From MFD09286-c1 sp963701015 (GTDB lineage: Bacteria; Bacteroidota; Bacteroidia; Bacteroidales; DTGW01), in contig OY969556.1 of assembly GCA_963701015.1 (NCBI GenBank), positions 3,906,001 to 3,970,000 on the forward strand: a stretch of 64,000 nt of DNA, read 5' to 3'. The notes under the pieces were generated by a model. The model ran no database searches. It was not told the origin of the DNA and worked only from the letters and a program-made list of their open reading frames with translations. A program made the position numbers and the translations under genes. Shown here one piece after another: positions 62,433-64,000 of this stretch. Position 1 is the stretch's first letter. Each line of letters begins with the position of its first letter.

Positions 62433-63560
62433 TTAATTGAAAAATACCATAACAGCTTTTATAATATATTGCAATTGTTCTTCATTCAATTCTGTGTGCA
62501 TGGGCAATGATAAAACTTCTTCTGATAGTTTTTCTGAAACTTTGAAATCGCCTGGTTTATAACCCAAATTTTGAAGAGATTTTTGCAAGTGTAAAGGTTT
62601 TGGATAATAAACCATAGTTGGAATCCCTGATTTTTCTAAATGAGTTTTCAATTCATTCCTTTTTCCATTTTTAACTTTCAAGGTATATTGATGAAATATA
62701 TGGGTTGAAAATTTCGATCTTTCAGGAATATCAATTCCTTTTAGTTTTTGAAAATTGTTATCATAGAAATCTGCTACCTTATTTCGAGCTAAATTAAATT
62801 CATCGAGATATTTAAGTTTAACATTCAAAACAGCAGCCTGTATAGAATCAAGCCTTGAATTCATTCCTTGAATTTCGTAAACATATTTTTCACGCATTCC
62901 GTGATTTGCAATGCTTCTGATTTTATCTACCAACAAATCATCATTAGTAAATAATGCACCACCATCACCAAAGCAAGCTAAATTCTTCGAAGGGAAAAAT
63001 GATGTACAACCAATATTACTTAGTGTTCCTGCTTTATGAGGTGTTCCACATGGATAGAAAAAATCGCTTCCTAATGCCTGGGCAGCATCTTCAATAATAA
63101 ACAAATTGTACTTTTCTGCAAACCTTTTAATTTCAACCAAATTTCCGCATTGACCGAATAAATGAACCGGTATTATTGCCTTTGTTTTTGAAGTAAGAAG
63201 TTTTTTTAATGAACTGCAATCAATATTGAACGTTCTGTCATCTACATCTGCAAAAACAGGCTTTAAGCCTAAAAATGTGATTGATTCAGCCGTTGCAATA
63301 AAGCTAAAAGTTGTGGTAATAATTTCATCACCCGGGTTTAAACCAAGCGACATTAATGCAATTGTCAGCGCATCAGTACCATTTGCGCACGAAATAACAT
63401 GTTTCACATTTAAATATTCGGCTAATGATTTCTCAAATTGCAGAACCTGTGGCCCTTTTATAAATAAAGTAGAATTTAGTACCTCAGCAATCGCTGAGTC
63501 AATTTCAGATTTTAACCGAATATACTGGTCGTACAAATCGACCATTTGAATAGGCTTCAT
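62433..63560 (-). CDS. DegT/DnrJ/EryC1/StrS-family sugar aminotransferase
   Basis: PLP-dependent aminotransferase of 375 residues. Visible features are CANGTDALTIALMSLGLNPG, ETITFLGLKPVFADVDD-type sequence (here SITFLGLKPVFADVDDRTF), EDAAQALGSDFFYP and the PLP-binding Lys in SFFPSKNLACFGDGGALFTN. It aminates a 3- or 4-keto nucleotide sugar for a surface polysaccharide. The keto-sugar is unknown; its position upstream of gmd-fcl suggests co-expression rather than the same sugar. It is complete in the window. Confidence 0.92.
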   Translation of the reverse strand: MKPIQMVDLYDQYIRLKSEIDSAIAEVLNSTLFIKGPQVLQFEKSLAEYLNVKHVISCANGTDALTIALMSLGLNPGDEIITTTFSFIATAESITFLGLKPVFADVDDRTFNIDCSSLKKLLTSKTKAIIPVHLFGQCGNLVEIKRFAEKYNLFIIEDAAQALGSDFFYPCGTPHKAGTLSNIGCTSFFPSKNLACFGDGGALFTNDDLLVDKIRSIANHGMREKYVYEIQGMNSRLDSIQAAVLNVKLKYLDEFNLARNKVADFYDNNFQKLKGIDIPERSKFSTHIFHQYTLKVKNGKRNELKTHLEKSGIPTMVYYPKPLHLQKSLQNLGYKPGDFKVSEKLSEEVLSLPMHTELNEEQLQYIIKAVMVFFN

Positions 63561-63668
63561 GGTTTAATTTTTGATTTTCCAAAGTTAAAACTTAAAATGT
63601 AGGGAAGTTATTATCAATATTAGAAAATGATAATTTTTGAAGTAAATCTTTTACTATGCAAATTCAAT

Positions 63669-64000
63669 TTATTTAATTGGAAGAAAAATAGAAAACGTGC
63701 TGCCTTTTCCTTCAGCCGATTTAACTTTTATACTCCCATTGTGCCGTTTAATAATTTCATACGAAATATATAAACCCAAACCGGTGCCTTTTCCAACATC
63801 TTTTGTAGTAAAAAAAGGATCAAATATTTTGTCCACAATTTCATTTGCAATCCCTTTCCCCGAATCACTTATTGAAATTATGGCATCATTATTTACAATT
63901 TTAGTTTCAATAGAAATAATCCCTTTCCCTTCAATTGATTGAATTGCATTAGAAAGAATATTCAGAATTACCTGGTTTATTTGGCCGCTAATACACGAAA
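63669..64000 (-). CDS. Sensor histidine kinase, C-terminal ATPase domain (partial, runs off the right edge)
   Basis: Minus-strand translation of the last 330 bases gives about 110 residues of a HATPase_c domain. It contains the N-box NQVILNILSNAIQSIEGKG, G1 ISDSGKGIANEIVDKIFDPF, the F-box FFTTKDVGKGTGLGLYISY and G2, ending STFSIFLPIK and a TAA stop at 63669. This is the catalytic end of a HisKA-type kinase. The sensor and H-box parts lie outside the window. The spacer to the aminotransferase gene (about 108 bases) holds nothing recognisable. Confidence 0.9.
   Translation of the reverse strand, partial: SCISGQINQVILNILSNAIQSIEGKGIISIETKIVNNDAIISISDSGKGIANEIVDKIFDPFFTTKDVGKGTGLGLYISYEIIKRHNGSIKVKSAEGKGSTFSIFLPIK

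Overview
The window is AT-rich, gene-dense DNA from a member of the Bacteroidota. Support for this comes from the many SPI/SPII signal peptides on TPR and hypothetical proteins, spacers with weak Shine-Dalgarno sequences, promoter-like TAnnTTTG motifs, two TPR-SpoIIE phosphatases, a GH3-family acyl-amide synthetase, a deoxynucleoside kinase, a fused nuoCD and a long-form GDP-fucose synthase. I cannot place it below phylum. No rRNA, tRNA, CRISPR array, prophage or plasmid gene was seen.

Layout. 1-2.7 kb (minus): epimerase, Wzx-like flippase and dut (cut by the window edge), linked by 4-base overlaps. 2.8-6.2 kb: pheS, then the minus-strand operon nadA-ruvB-osmC. 6.2-6.65 kb: AT-rich spacer. 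6.65-8.7 kb: rpiB, an Rrf2 regulator and hemW as one tight operon. 8.7-15.9 kb: a lipoprotein hydrolase, an SUI1/YciH factor, a small lipoprotein, an H-box-less sensor-kinase ATPase domain with a NarL-type regulator, a TPR-SpoIIE phosphatase and a small TPR membrane protein. 15.96-31.2 kb (minus): one complete respiratory complex I operon in the order nuoA-B-CD-E-F-G-H-I-J-K-L-M-N. nuoL carries a single-base insertion, and almost every sizeable spacer inside the operon holds a short palindromic or modular repeat. 31.4-35.1 kb: an orphan TolC-like protein, a retropepsin-like protease gene bracketed by a 25-bp exact direct repeat, and an intact IS1182-type insertion sequence. 35.1-44.7 kb: a lipoprotein, carA, a thioredoxin-fold lipoprotein-like protein, a polyprenyl synthase, a GT9 glycosyltransferase, a hydrolase, an undecaprenol/diacylglycerol kinase with a PAP2 phosphatase, and a glycine-rich membrane protein. 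44.9-50 kb: a second, larger TPR-SpoIIE phosphatase and a probable outer-membrane protein. 50-59.3 kb: a DMT exporter, wecC-like dehydrogenase, dNK, GH3 enzyme, double-GNAT protein, and a three-gene operon of two ATP-grasp ligases plus a frameshifted GNAT acetyltransferase. 59.5-64 kb: a secreted hypothetical protein, fcl, gmd, a DegT aminotransferase and the end of a sensor histidine kinase.

How the genes work together. Complex I (with nadA for NAD synthesis) forms the respiratory core. Wzx, wecC, fcl, gmd, the DegT enzyme, GT9, DagK/PAP2 and polyprenyl synthase all serve surface glycan assembly and its lipid carrier. The kinase-like ATPase, NarL regulator and two SpoIIE phosphatases form a signalling set. 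The best candidates for something undescribed are the ATP-grasp/ATP-grasp/GNAT operon, the direct-repeat-flanked protease cassette, the H-box-less ATPase-regulator pair and the concentration of repeat elements in the nuo spacers. Two single-base insertions (nuoL and the GNAT gene) break reading frames; they may be sequencing errors.
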